64,000 nt of DNA from the NCBI RefSeq assembly GCF_943914615.1, contig NZ_CALUCS010000003.1:62001-126000 (forward strand). Reading direction: 5' to 3'. The position numbers and the translations under genes were made by a program. The notes below the pieces were generated by a model. The model was not told where the DNA came from and ran no database searches. It saw only the letters and a program-made list of their open reading frames with translations. This stretch comes from an uncultured Corynebacterium sp. (GTDB lineage: Bacteria > Actinomycetota > Actinomycetes > Mycobacteriales > Mycobacteriaceae). Each line of letters begins with the position of its first letter. Within the stretch, counting starts at the first letter, position 1. Positions 7,530 to 15,849 of the stretch are shown here, piece by piece.

Positions 7530-8789
7530 ATGCGCGTCGCTATGATCTCCATGCACACCTCACCCCTCGAGCAACCCGGCACGGGGGATGCCGGCGGGAT
7601 GAACGTGTACGTGAAAAACATTGCTGAGCAGCTGGAACGTAGGGGCGTCACCGTCGATGTATTTACTCGAGCGACCCGGCCTCTGCAGGGCGAGGTAGTC
7701 AACGTTCGCCCGGGGTTAAGGGTGATCAACTGCGTGGCTGGGCCGTACGAGGGGCTGTCGAAGGAGGAGCTGCCTACGCAGCTGGCGGCGTTTACGGGAT
7801 CGATCCTGGCTTTTTGCCGCGAGGAGGGGGTGAGCTACGACCTGATTCACTCGCACTATTGGCTCTCCGGGCAGGTTGGGTGGCTGTTGCGCGACCTCTG
7901 GCAGGTTCCCTGGGTGCACACGGCGCACACTCTGGCGGCGGTGAAGAACAACTCCCTGGCCGACGGTGATTCGCGCGAGCCGGAATCGCGCCGCATCTGC
8001 GAACAGCAGATCGTGGACAATGCGGATCTGCTGATCGTAAACACGGACCAGGAGGTGCAGGATCTTATTGAGGGTTATGACGCCACCACGTGCGCGATCA
8101 AGGTCGTCCCACCGGGGGCAGACGTGGATCGCTTCACGCCTGGATCGGATCGTGCGACTGAGCGCTCCCGCCGCGAACTGGGCATTCCCTTCCGTACGAA
8201 GGTCATTGGTTTCGTCGGCCGGTTACAGCGGTTGAAGGGTCCGCAGGTGCTGCTGCGAGCAGTGGCGGAGTTGCTGAACAGGCACCCTCAACAGCAGCTG
8301 GCTGTGGTGATCTGCGGTGGATCTTCCGGGGCTGGCGGCAACGAGCTGGAGCGACTACAGCTGCTGGCTGAGGAGCTGGGGATTAGCCGCTGCGTGCGCT
8401 TTTTGGCTCCGCGCCCGCCCGAGGAGCTGGTGGGCGTGTACCGGGCGGCGGACATCGTGGCCGTGCCCAGCTACAACGAGTCCTTCGGGCTGGTGGCGCT
8501 GGAGGCGCAGGCGTGTGGCACGCCCGTCGTGGCTACGCGCACGGGTGGCCTGCCGATCGCGGTGGAAGATGAGAAATCTGGCCTGCTGGTGGACGGCCAC
8601 GATGCGGGTGACTGGGCCGACGCGTTGGGCAAGCTGGTGTTAGACGACGATCTGCGCATCGCGATGGGGGAGTATGCCCCCAGCCACGCCGCTAAGTTCT
8701 CCTGGCAGGCATCTGCGGAAGCACTGTACAAGCTGTACGAAGAACTGCCGCCTGCCGGCCACCGCGGAGAGCGCCAACCCGCCGGTTAA
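7530..8789 (+). CDS. mshA: D-inositol-3-phosphate glycosyltransferase (mycothiol synthesis)
   Basis: Transfers GlcNAc from UDP-GlcNAc to 1L-myo-inositol-1-phosphate, the first step of mycothiol synthesis. 420 residues of a GT-B, GT4-family enzyme: N-terminal MRVAMISMHTSPLEQPGTGD and GGMNVYVKNIA, HSHYWLSG, the mid-protein VIGFVGRLQRLKGPQ that opens the nucleotide-sugar domain, and ESFGLVALEAQACGTPVVAT with the EX7E pair. The frame is open for 40 codons further upstream, but the conserved MshA N-terminus begins at this ATG. The order mshA, YbjN protein, gpmA, senX3, regX3 is that of mycobacteria. Confidence 0.95.
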   Translation: MRVAMISMHTSPLEQPGTGDAGGMNVYVKNIAEQLERRGVTVDVFTRATRPLQGEVVNVRPGLRVINCVAGPYEGLSKEELPTQLAAFTGSILAFCREEGVSYDLIHSHYWLSGQVGWLLRDLWQVPWVHTAHTLAAVKNNSLADGDSREPESRRICEQQIVDNADLLIVNTDQEVQDLIEGYDATTCAIKVVPPGADVDRFTPGSDRATERSRRELGIPFRTKVIGFVGRLQRLKGPQVLLRAVAELLNRHPQQQLAVVICGGSSGAGGNELERLQLLAEELGISRCVRFLAPRPPEELVGVYRAADIVAVPSYNESFGLVALEAQACGTPVVATRTGGLPIAVEDEKSGLLVDGHDAGDWADALGKLVLDDDLRIAMGEYAPSHAAKFSWQASAEALYKLYEELPPAGHRGERQPAG

Positions 8790-8846
8790 AGCCTAGAGAA
8801 TCCAAGGTGACTGCGCCGGGGCAGGCGGAAATGTAGTTTGGGGCTT

Positions 8847-9503
8847 ATGGATCGCACACGGATTTGTGAACTTCTGGACGAAGCGGAAGTCGAGTACACC
8901 CTCCCCGAGGGGCCGGCCGGGCAAGACGGCAACGTCGTAGTCGTGCTGCCGGGCGAGAAGCGCCTGAAGACAAACTGCATCTTCATTCCGCAGGACGGCA
9001 TGTTCCGCGTGGAGGCTTTTGTCTGCCGCGCGGTGGAGGAAGGCCAGGAGGAGGTCTACAAGCTGCTGCTGCACGCCAACCGCCGCAGCTTCGGAGTGCA
9101 CTACACGCTGGATCGGAATAACGACATCTACCTGGTCGGCCAGTTCTCGGACAACACCAGCAGTGAGGACATCCAGCGGATCCTGGGGCAGGTGCTGGAG
9201 CGGGCGGATGCGGACTTTAACCGCATCCTGGAACGCGGCTTCGCCTCCTCCATCCGCCACGAGTGGGCATGGCGCCTGTCCCGTGGTGAGCCGACTATGA
9301 ACCTCGCGGCTTTCGCGCACCTCAAGCCCTCCGAGCAGGAGGTTCAGTTGCTGGCGCCGCCACCGGGCTCCAAGTTGGCGTCCGAAGCGAAGAGCCCCAG
9401 CACCCCCGACCTAGACGGCACCAGCGATGGTGCAGAACGCGGCGGTGCTGACGGCAGTGCGCAAGACGAGGCGCAAGAAACAGAAGCAGGTTCAGACGAA
9501 TAG
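8847..9503 (+). CDS. YbjN domain protein
   Basis: 218 residues. The first ~150 form a YbjN/type III secretion chaperone-like alpha-beta fold (MFRVEAFVCRAVEEGQEEVYKL, NNDIYLVGQF, a long helix after DNTSSEDIQRIL); the last ~60 are Ser/Gly/Asp/Glu-rich and look disordered. The ATG at 8847 is preferred to a TTG nine bases upstream. The gene sits between mshA and gpmA as in M. tuberculosis (Rv0487). Function unknown; YbjN proteins are linked to stress and motility in E. coli but no such role is shown here. Confidence 0.8.
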   Translation: MDRTRICELLDEAEVEYTLPEGPAGQDGNVVVVLPGEKRLKTNCIFIPQDGMFRVEAFVCRAVEEGQEEVYKLLLHANRRSFGVHYTLDRNNDIYLVGQFSDNTSSEDIQRILGQVLERADADFNRILERGFASSIRHEWAWRLSRGEPTMNLAAFAHLKPSEQEVQLLAPPPGSKLASEAKSPSTPDLDGTSDGAERGGADGSAQDEAQETEAGSDE

Positions 9504-9570
9504 GAAGAATAGGCACAAGGACCGCCGAATCCAGGGGCACGCGGACGCACATCATGGCAGAATTGGGAGT

Positions 9571-10335
9571 ATGAGCGAGCAAAATAACTCCCACGGAAAT
9601 CTGATCCTGCTGCGTCACGGCCAGAGTGAATGGAACGCCTCCAACCAGTTCACCGGCTGGGTAGACGTGCGACTGACCGACAAGGGCCGCGAGGAGGCAG
9701 TCCGCGGCGGCGAGATGATCAAGGAAGCCGGTCTGGAGCCGACCATTCTGTACACCTCCCTGCTGCGCCGCGCCATTACCACCGCCAACATCGCCCTCGA
9801 CGCGGCGGACCGCCACTGGATCCCCGTCGTGCGCGACTGGCGCCTGAACGAGCGCCACTACGGCGCGCTGCAGGGGCTCAATAAGGCAGAGACCAAGGAC
9901 AAGTACGGCGAAGAGCAGTTCATGGCCTGGCGCCGTTCCTATGACACCCCGCCGCCGGCTATCGACGCTGATAACGAGTACGCGCAGACCAACGACCCGC
10001 GCTACGCTGACCTGCCCGAGATTCCGGCCACCGAGTGCCTGCTGGATGTCGTCAAGCGCTTCATCCCGTACTACGAGGAAGAGATCGAGCCGCGTGTGAA
10101 GAACGGCGAGACCGTCCTGGTTGCCGCACACGGCAACTCCCTGCGTGCGCTGGTTAAGCACCTGGACCAGATCTCCGACGAGGACATTGCGGGCCTGAAC
10201 ATCCCGACCGGCATCCCGCTGGTCTACCGCGTCGACGCGGATGGCAAGGTTCTGAACCCGGGTGGCGACTACCTGGATCCGGAGGCAGCTGCCGCTGGTG
10301 CCGCAGCCGTCGCCGCACAGGGCCAGGCTAAGTAA
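9571..10335 (+). CDS. gpmA: 2,3-bisphosphoglycerate-dependent phosphoglycerate mutase
   Basis: Interconverts 3- and 2-phosphoglycerate in glycolysis and gluconeogenesis. The 254-residue product has the phosphohistidine motif LILLRHGQSEWN near the N-terminus, SLLRRAITTA, the RLNERHYGALQGLNK segment with the second active-site acid and arginines, and AAHGNSLRAL with the second catalytic histidine. This is the full dPGM length, unlike the shorter phosphatase relative at 30850. The ATG at 9571 follows a GGGAG site five bases away; the frame is open upstream but overlaps the YbjN gene and lacks family similarity. The C-terminus ends in an Ala-rich tail. Confidence 0.95.
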   Translation: MSEQNNSHGNLILLRHGQSEWNASNQFTGWVDVRLTDKGREEAVRGGEMIKEAGLEPTILYTSLLRRAITTANIALDAADRHWIPVVRDWRLNERHYGALQGLNKAETKDKYGEEQFMAWRRSYDTPPPAIDADNEYAQTNDPRYADLPEIPATECLLDVVKRFIPYYEEEIEPRVKNGETVLVAAHGNSLRALVKHLDQISDEDIAGLNIPTGIPLVYRVDADGKVLNPGGDYLDPEAAAAGAAAVAAQGQAK

Positions 10336-10356
10336 GAGCCGGGCTAAGTTATAGCC

Positions 10357-11682
10357 TTGGGATTTCTAACCTCAGGGGTTGCCCTCGGGCTGCTCTTTGG
10401 GCTGATCGTCGGAGTGTGTCTGGGCGCACTCGGCATGTGGGGTTACCGCAAGCGAGTGAAAGCTCAGCGCAACACTCACACCCAAAGGGAGCTCGAGGGC
10501 AACCGTGTTTCCACGGTGGCGCAGGTTCTGCACTTCACTATCCAATCCTCGCCCGACGCGGTGGCGGTGGTGGATCGTAAACGCAATGTTGTGCTTTCCA
10601 ACCCGCGTGCCCACGAGCTGGGGTTGGTTCACGAGCGGAACCTGAACGCCGAGGCGTGGAAAATGGTGGAGCGGGTCTTCGCCGACCAAGAGCCACGCGA
10701 GCTGAACTTCCTGCCCCCGCCGCGCCGCAGTAACCGACCTGTCATTGCCGTGGCCGGGCAGGTCCAGCTGCTGTCCCTCGTGGATGACCGCTTTGCGGTG
10801 GTGTACGCCACCGACGATTCCGAATCCGTGCGCATGGAATCCGCCCGCCGCGACTTCGTAGCCAACGTCTCCCACGAACTTAAAACCCCGGTGGGGGCGA
10901 TCTCGCTGCTGGTAGAGACCCTCATGTCGGTGCGTGACGACGAAGAGGCTGTGGAGTACTTCGGTTCAAAGCTGATCGTCGAGGTGCGCCGCATGAACCA
11001 GATGATTACCGAGCTGATCAGTCTGTCGAAGTTGCAGGGCGCAGAATCTCTGCCGGACCTAGAGGTCTTGAGCATCGACAAGGTCATCGAAGACGCGATT
11101 GATCGCTGCCGTCTGGCGGCCGAAGCGCGCAACATCGAGCTGGTTAAGGACGGGCGCTCCGGGGCGATGGTGAAGGGCGACAAGGGGCTGCTGGTTACCA
11201 GCGTGTCCAACCTGCTGACCAACGCCATTAACTATTCGCCAGAGGGCTCGCCCGTTTCCATTTCCCGTGAAATACACGGCGATACCGTGACCATCCGTGT
11301 GACGGACCGGGGGATCGGCATTTCTCAGGACGACCAGAAGCGGGTGTTCGAGAGGTTCTTCCGCGTGGACAAAGCGCGCTCGCGAGACACGGGCGGCACT
11401 GGTCTGGGGTTGGCCATCGTGAAGCACGTGATGGCCAACCACGGCGGTAGCGTTTCCCTGTGGTCCCGGCTGGGGACGGGCTCCACCTTTACTTTGGAGC
11501 TCCCACGCTTCCAGGAGGGTAAGACCAAGGAGCTGCCGAGCGGAGAGATTCCAGTCATTCCGGACGCGCGGCGACTGGACGACGCGGAGCACAAGAGCGC
11601 ATTAGGCACAGACGTAGCGGGCACGGACGTAACGGGCGCAGATAAAGCGGACACAGATCCGGACGCAGAGGACAAAGAATGA
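10357..11682 (+). CDS. senX3: sensor histidine kinase SenX3
   Basis: Membrane sensor of the SenX3-RegX3 pair, which in mycobacteria responds to phosphate limitation. The 441 residues show an N-terminal membrane segment (about 7-28), a PAS-like region (about 60-155), the H-box FVANVSHELKTP with phosphoacceptor His173, the N-box around 285-293, and G boxes DRGIGIS and GGTGLGLAIVKH. The last ~45 residues are an Asp/Ala/Thr-rich tail. The start is taken as the TTG at 10357, since the hydrophobic leader begins at once; start confidence is moderate. No close ribosome-binding site is obvious. It follows gpmA by 21 bp. Confidence 0.9.
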   Translation: MGFLTSGVALGLLFGLIVGVCLGALGMWGYRKRVKAQRNTHTQRELEGNRVSTVAQVLHFTIQSSPDAVAVVDRKRNVVLSNPRAHELGLVHERNLNAEAWKMVERVFADQEPRELNFLPPPRRSNRPVIAVAGQVQLLSLVDDRFAVVYATDDSESVRMESARRDFVANVSHELKTPVGAISLLVETLMSVRDDEEAVEYFGSKLIVEVRRMNQMITELISLSKLQGAESLPDLEVLSIDKVIEDAIDRCRLAAEARNIELVKDGRSGAMVKGDKGLLVTSVSNLLTNAINYSPEGSPVSISREIHGDTVTIRVTDRGIGISQDDQKRVFERFFRVDKARSRDTGGTGLGLAIVKHVMANHGGSVSLWSRLGTGSTFTLELPRFQEGKTKELPSGEIPVIPDARRLDDAEHKSALGTDVAGTDVTGADKADTDPDAEDKE

Positions 11683-11699
11683 CCTCCGGGTTATGTTTT

Positions 11700-11717
11700 G
11701 GTGATCCCCCAGTGAAC
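11700..11717 (-). promoter_or_regulatory. tandem PHO-box-like site between senX3 and regX3
   Basis: On the minus strand the sequence reads GTTCACT-GGGG-GATCACC: two half-sites, each matching GTTCACC at six of seven positions, spaced as an 11-base direct repeat. Such repeats are the kind of site bound by PhoP/RegX3-class response regulators in actinobacteria. Its place, 17 bases past the senX3 stop and about 108 bases before regX3, would fit autoregulation. No binding data; identification is by pattern only. Confidence 0.4.
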
Positions 11718-11825
11718 AGGGTGTCTTGAGAGTTGCTACTCCCTAAAGTCTGTGGGCACGTTACGATAGTTACGGATACTTTCTATAGCTGTAAAAATGT
11801 TCTGTTGAAAGGTAATTGAGCGGCT

Positions 11826-12518
11826 GTGACGAGCGTTTTGATTGTCGAAGACGAGGAGTCTTTGGCGGAACCTCTTGCGTTTCTGCTGAAAAAGGAAGGT
11901 TTCGAGGTCTTCATGGCCCCGGACGGTCCCACTGCGCTGGATACCTTCGCCGCGGAAGACATCGACATTATTCTGTTGGACCTGATGCTGCCCGGCATGT
12001 CCGGCACCGAGGTGTGCCGCCAGCTGCGCCAGACCTCCAGCGTGCCGGTGATTATGGTGACGGCTCGCGACAGCGAGATCGATAAGGTCGTGGGTCTCGA
12101 GCTCGGTGCCGACGATTACGTGACAAAGCCCTACTTCGCCCGCGAGCTGATCGCCCGCATTCGCGCCGTCCTGCGCCGTGGCGGCGAGGTTGAGGTCGAA
12201 GCCCCCGCCGACGATGGTCTGGTGCTGCAGGAGGATCGCGTGATGATGGATGTGGAGCGCCATATCGTCACCGTCGACGGGCAGAAGGTTCCTATGCCGC
12301 TGAAGGAATTCGACCTACTCGAGTACCTCATGCGCAATAGCGGCCGCGTATTGACCCGCGGCCAGCTGATTGACCGCGTATGGGGCGCCGATTATGTCGG
12401 CGATACCAAGACCTTGGACGTGCACATCAAGCGACTGCGCTCCAAGATCGAGCGCAACCCCTCCCGCCCGGAGATTCTGGTGACCGTCCGCGGCCTGGGC
12501 TACAAGTTCGAGGCCTAA
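11826..12518 (+). CDS. regX3: OmpR-family response regulator RegX3
   Basis: Partner of SenX3. The 230-residue protein has a receiver domain with the acidic pocket VEDEE (7-11), phosphoacceptor Asp52 in LLDLMLPG, Thr79 and Lys101 (YVTKPY), followed by an OmpR/PhoB winged-helix DNA-binding domain from about 130 (PMPLKEFDLLEYLMRNSGRVLTR, then DTKTLDVHIKRLRSKIE). All phosphorylation residues are present. It begins at GTG 11826, preceded by an AAAGG at 11808-11812, and is separated from senX3 by 143 bp that hold the PHO-box-like site and an AT-rich stretch (TATAG at 11785) that could be its own promoter. Convergent with the next gene, six bases apart. Confidence 0.95.
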   Translation: MTSVLIVEDEESLAEPLAFLLKKEGFEVFMAPDGPTALDTFAAEDIDIILLDLMLPGMSGTEVCRQLRQTSSVPVIMVTARDSEIDKVVGLELGADDYVTKPYFARELIARIRAVLRRGGEVEVEAPADDGLVLQEDRVMMDVERHIVTVDGQKVPMPLKEFDLLEYLMRNSGRVLTRGQLIDRVWGADYVGDTKTLDVHIKRLRSKIERNPSRPEILVTVRGLGYKFEA

Positions 12519-12524
12519 CCCCGC

Positions 12525-13490
12525 CTAAATCCCGCGCCGCCGTGCTTCGGCCGTCGCCGGGTGAATCGACAGCAACGGAAAGCCGCTAGGCGATACCTGC
12601 GCCAGCTTTTCCCGCTCCTCGCAGTGCGCGGCTAGCACCTCGTAGGCATCTTCGCCGATCAGCTCCGTTAGCTCTTCGCGCCCGGTGCGCCACAATGCCT
12701 CGCCACCTGCGTGGCAGTTCGGATCCGAGGAACAGTACCAGTCAAAGTCCTCGCCGCCGTCGCCCCAGCCGCGGCGGTTGTATTCGGTGACGGTCGTCCG
12801 CAGCATCTCCACCCCGTCGGGCCGGGTTTCCCAGTCCTCAAGTCGCCGTATTGGTACCTGCCAGCACACTTCGGGCTTCGCCGCGGTCAGCTCGACGTCG
12901 TTGCGCAGCGCCCAGGCATGCAGCGCGCAGCCGCGGCCCGCGGGGAATCCCTCCCGGTTGGCGAAAATGCACGCTCCGCTGGTGGTTATGGTCTTCAACG
13001 CGGGTTCCATCTCGCCCTCGTCGTTTTCTAGCTCATCCCATTCGAGCCACGGCTCGATGTCGTCGCCGCGTTTTTCTTGTGGACGCCCCTTCGCCTCCCA
13101 TTCATCCATCTCCGCGGGGCGGTTCTGCCACTCTTCCGCCGTGAGCTTCTCCGCGACATTCTGCAGGGTCGCGCGGTCGTCTTCGTCGGTGAGAAATGCA
13201 CCGTGGGTGCAACAGCCGACGTCCGGATTCTCGGCGTCAATACCCAAACAGGCTTCGGTACCAAACCGACAACGGTACGTGGACAGCAACCACGTGAGAT
13301 CCACCTGGATGATGTGCTCGGAATCAGCGGGGTCGATGAACTCCAGCCATTCGCGGGCGTGGTCAGCGGGCATTTCGTGACCTGCGCGGATGGATAGGTC
13401 AGCGGGTGTGCCCTCCGGATAGCCGGTGGCTAGCTCGTTGTTTGAGGTTCCCGATTCGATCTCCGCAGACGTTTCATTCACGCGTTCCAC
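12525..13490 (-). CDS. conserved actinobacterial cysteine-rich protein (Rv0495c type)
   Basis: 321 residues of a protein conserved between regX3 and ppx in Corynebacteriales. It is acidic and Trp-rich and carries clustered cysteines: CRFGTEACLG, GCCTHGA, GACIFANREGFPAGRGCALH, and later WYCSSDPNCHAG. The spacing recalls YkgJ-type metal-chelating proteins, so zinc or iron-sulfur binding is possible, but no function is established that I can name. The first ~30 residues (Glu/Ser/Asn-rich) are poorly conserved in character and the true start may lie downstream. It is divergent from ppx (24 bp between starts). Confidence 0.75.
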   Translation of the reverse strand: MERVNETSAEIESGTSNNELATGYPEGTPADLSIRAGHEMPADHAREWLEFIDPADSEHIIQVDLTWLLSTYRCRFGTEACLGIDAENPDVGCCTHGAFLTDEDDRATLQNVAEKLTAEEWQNRPAEMDEWEAKGRPQEKRGDDIEPWLEWDELENDEGEMEPALKTITTSGACIFANREGFPAGRGCALHAWALRNDVELTAAKPEVCWQVPIRRLEDWETRPDGVEMLRTTVTEYNRRGWGDGGEDFDWYCSSDPNCHAGGEALWRTGREELTELIGEDAYEVLAAHCEEREKLAQVSPSGFPLLSIHPATAEARRRGI

Positions 13491-13514
13491 CGTAGACCCA
13501 TTAGGCTGGGGTGC

Positions 13515-14450
13515 GTGCGATTAGGTGTGCTTGACGTAGGAAGCAATACGGTTCATCTGGTGGTCGTCGATGCACAGCGCGGCGGACCGCCGACTCCAAT
13601 GAGCAATTGGAAGACTCCCATGCGCTTGGTGGAATACCTGGATAAGAAGGGGGCCATCAACGAAAAAGGGCAGGAGAAGCTGCTCAATGGGGTGGCGCTG
13701 GCCAAGGAGATGTCGGAGCAATTCCGCTGTGAAGGCATGCTGCCTTTTGCTACCTCCGCGATCCGCTCGGCTGAGAATTCCGAGGAAGTGCTGGACAGGG
13801 TAGAGAATGAAACCGGCGTGCGCCTACGGATCCTATCGGGCGATGAGGAAGCGCGGCTGACGTTCCTGGCAGTACGGCGCTGGTATGGCTGGTCTGCAGG
13901 GCGCATCTGTGACCTAGACATTGGCGGCGGCTCCCTGGAGATGTCTATTGGTATGGACGAGGATCCGGACGTCGCCTGCAGTGTGAACCTGGGAGCGGGG
14001 CGCTTGACCCGCGAATGGTTCGACACCGACCCGCCTTCGCGGAAAAAGGTTGTAGAGCTGGGGGAGTTCATCGACGAAGAGCTGAACGATCCGGTGGAAA
14101 AGCTGCTGGATTCCGGTGACATTGACCTGGCGGTGGGTACCTCCAAGACCTTTAGGATGCTGGCGCGACTGACGGGTGCGGCGCCTTCTTCGGCTGGTCC
14201 GCGGGTCAAGCGCACCCTGACCCAGGCTGGTCTGCGACAGCTGATTGCCTTTATTTCCCGCATGACGGCCGCTGACCGAGCGGAGCTGGAGGGCGTGAGT
14301 GCAGAGCGTTCGCACCAGGTCGTTGCAGGCGCACTGGTGGCCGAAGCAGCGATGCGCAAGCTGGACATTGAGGTTTTGCACATGTGCCCGTGGGCGCTGC
14401 GCGAGGGCGTGATCTTCCGTCAGCTCGACCACAATCCGGATTTAACGTAG
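13515..14450 (+). CDS. ppx: Ppx/GppA-family exopolyphosphatase
   Basis: 311 residues with the ASKHA phosphate loops of the Ppx/GppA family: LGVLDVGSNTVHLVVVD at the N-terminus, LPFATSAIRSAEN, ILSGDEEARLTF with the catalytic glutamate, and CDLDIGGGSLEMSIG. This short form lacks the C-terminal HD domain of E. coli Ppx, as in mycobacterial Ppx1 and corynebacterial Ppx proteins, which degrade short-chain polyphosphate or (p)ppGpp-related substrates. Being next to senX3-regX3 it fits a phosphate theme. GTG start at 13515; the reading begins exactly at the conserved MRLGVLDVG. Confidence 0.9.
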   Translation: MRLGVLDVGSNTVHLVVVDAQRGGPPTPMSNWKTPMRLVEYLDKKGAINEKGQEKLLNGVALAKEMSEQFRCEGMLPFATSAIRSAENSEEVLDRVENETGVRLRILSGDEEARLTFLAVRRWYGWSAGRICDLDIGGGSLEMSIGMDEDPDVACSVNLGAGRLTREWFDTDPPSRKKVVELGEFIDEELNDPVEKLLDSGDIDLAVGTSKTFRMLARLTGAAPSSAGPRVKRTLTQAGLRQLIAFISRMTAADRAELEGVSAERSHQVVAGALVAEAAMRKLDIEVLHMCPWALREGVIFRQLDHNPDLT

Positions 14451-14575
14451 ATAACGCCAGTTGCTTCCACCTAAATGTAGGGGAGTAAAGTAGTGTGTTT
14501 GAAGACGCAAGTTTAAAGTGACGCTTGAGGGCAGATGAGGCTGCGCTGCAAGTGATCAAGTGATGGGATCAATGG

Positions 14576-15703
14576 ATGAGTGAGAAGCTGACAGTCGCCG
14601 AACTTCTCGCCCGCAACGGGCGCGAACCAAGTTCTGCCGACACTAGCCGGCGTCGACGCCGTCACCGCAACTTGGAGAAGGGCGGCGTTTCCGTTGCCGA
14701 GCTGACGGGTTCCATTCCAGTAGTCCAGACCGAGGACGATGTCACTGCGGATAAGTCTGTGGCTAAGGATGCAGATAAGTCGGCAGAGAAGGCCGCTCCG
14801 AAGGTCGTCGCCAAGGACGTTGTGGCGGCACAGTCCGAGAAGCAGGAGAAGCAGGACAAGAAGCTCAAGCCTCAGCCGGATCAGCGTTCCGTAAGCCGCA
14901 CCCCGGAGCGTCCGGAGGAAAAGACCGGCCAGCTTTCTGCTGCCAAGGACTCCCAGGATGTCCAGGACTCCCAGAATGCCCAGAGCGTCAAGAGCACTGA
15001 GGCAGAAAAGCCGACCTTCGGCGAGGTCGCACGCGGCAAGGTGGCCGACAAGCCGAAGGTGGAGCCGGAGGCTAAGAAGGAGCCGTCGCTAAAGCCGGAG
15101 GCTGAACAAGCTAAAAAGCCAGAGGCTAAGAAGGCAACCAAGCAAGTCAAGCCGATCAAGCCTGCGGAAAAGCCTGGCAAGGCTGAAAAGGCCGAGAAGC
15201 CCGGCAAGGCTGGTAAGGCCGGGGCTACCGCGGCTGCGGTAGTGGGCGGAGCAGGAGCAGCCGGCGCCGCTGGGGCTGCTAAGTCGACTGAGGCGGACGC
15301 TGCTGACAAGGTGGGCGTCAAGACCAATGCGAAGCAGGCTAAGGCAGAAGCCAGGTCGGATTCGCAGGTCACCAGTGACGAGCGCGCACAGTTCGCGCAG
15401 CTTGAGGAATCGCTCGAGGACGGCGAAGTTGTCGAGTACGAAGACGATACGATCTCCTGGCCCATGATGGCCCTGCAGGCGATCCTGGCAATCGCCGTGG
15501 GTGTGGGAGTGTTCTTCGGCTTCAGCCTGGTGTGGGCCAAGGCTCCGGCGGTTCTGGCGTTGGTGCTGGCCATCGCTGTGACGCTGCTTCTGGTCGGACT
15601 GGTGCACGCGCTGCTGCGCCACCGCGACAAGCTGCTGATGATTCTCGCCGCCGTCGTTGGTTTGGTGCTGACGATCGGGCCGCGACTAATTCAGGGGCTG
15701 TAA
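14576..15703 (+). CDS. Lys/Ala/Glu-rich protein with C-terminal membrane segments (Rv0497 position)
   Basis: 375 residues in three parts. Residues 1-50 hold a conserved-looking SEKLTVAELLARNGRE, an Arg-rich patch RRRRRH and a GSIPVV. Residues 55-275 are low-complexity Lys/Ala/Glu/Pro with many KAEK- and KPEAKK-type units and an Ala/Gly hinge, probably disordered and cytoplasmic. Residues 297-375 hold three hydrophobic segments (ALQAILAIAVGVGVFFGFSL; VLALVLAIAVTLLLVGLVHALL; LLMILAAVVGLVLTIGP). Homologues sit between ppx and proC in mycobacteria (Rv0497). Function unknown. The repeat-rich middle is likely to vary in length between strains (inference). Confidence 0.8.
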   Translation: MSEKLTVAELLARNGREPSSADTSRRRRRHRNLEKGGVSVAELTGSIPVVQTEDDVTADKSVAKDADKSAEKAAPKVVAKDVVAAQSEKQEKQDKKLKPQPDQRSVSRTPERPEEKTGQLSAAKDSQDVQDSQNAQSVKSTEAEKPTFGEVARGKVADKPKVEPEAKKEPSLKPEAEQAKKPEAKKATKQVKPIKPAEKPGKAEKAEKPGKAGKAGATAAAVVGGAGAAGAAGAAKSTEADAADKVGVKTNAKQAKAEARSDSQVTSDERAQFAQLEESLEDGEVVEYEDDTISWPMMALQAILAIAVGVGVFFGFSLVWAKAPAVLALVLAIAVTLLLVGLVHALLRHRDKLLMILAAVVGLVLTIGPRLIQGL

Positions 15704-15849
15704 AAGCCTCATATACCGTGGGCGGGCGCTGGTTGGGGAACCAGCGCCCTTCGTGGATTAAGGGGGAACTAACGAAACTCGGGGAACTAGTTGGGGAACT
15801 AGAAAGGGCGGGGTAGCAGGAAGCCGCCAATCCTGGCACGCTGGTTTAT

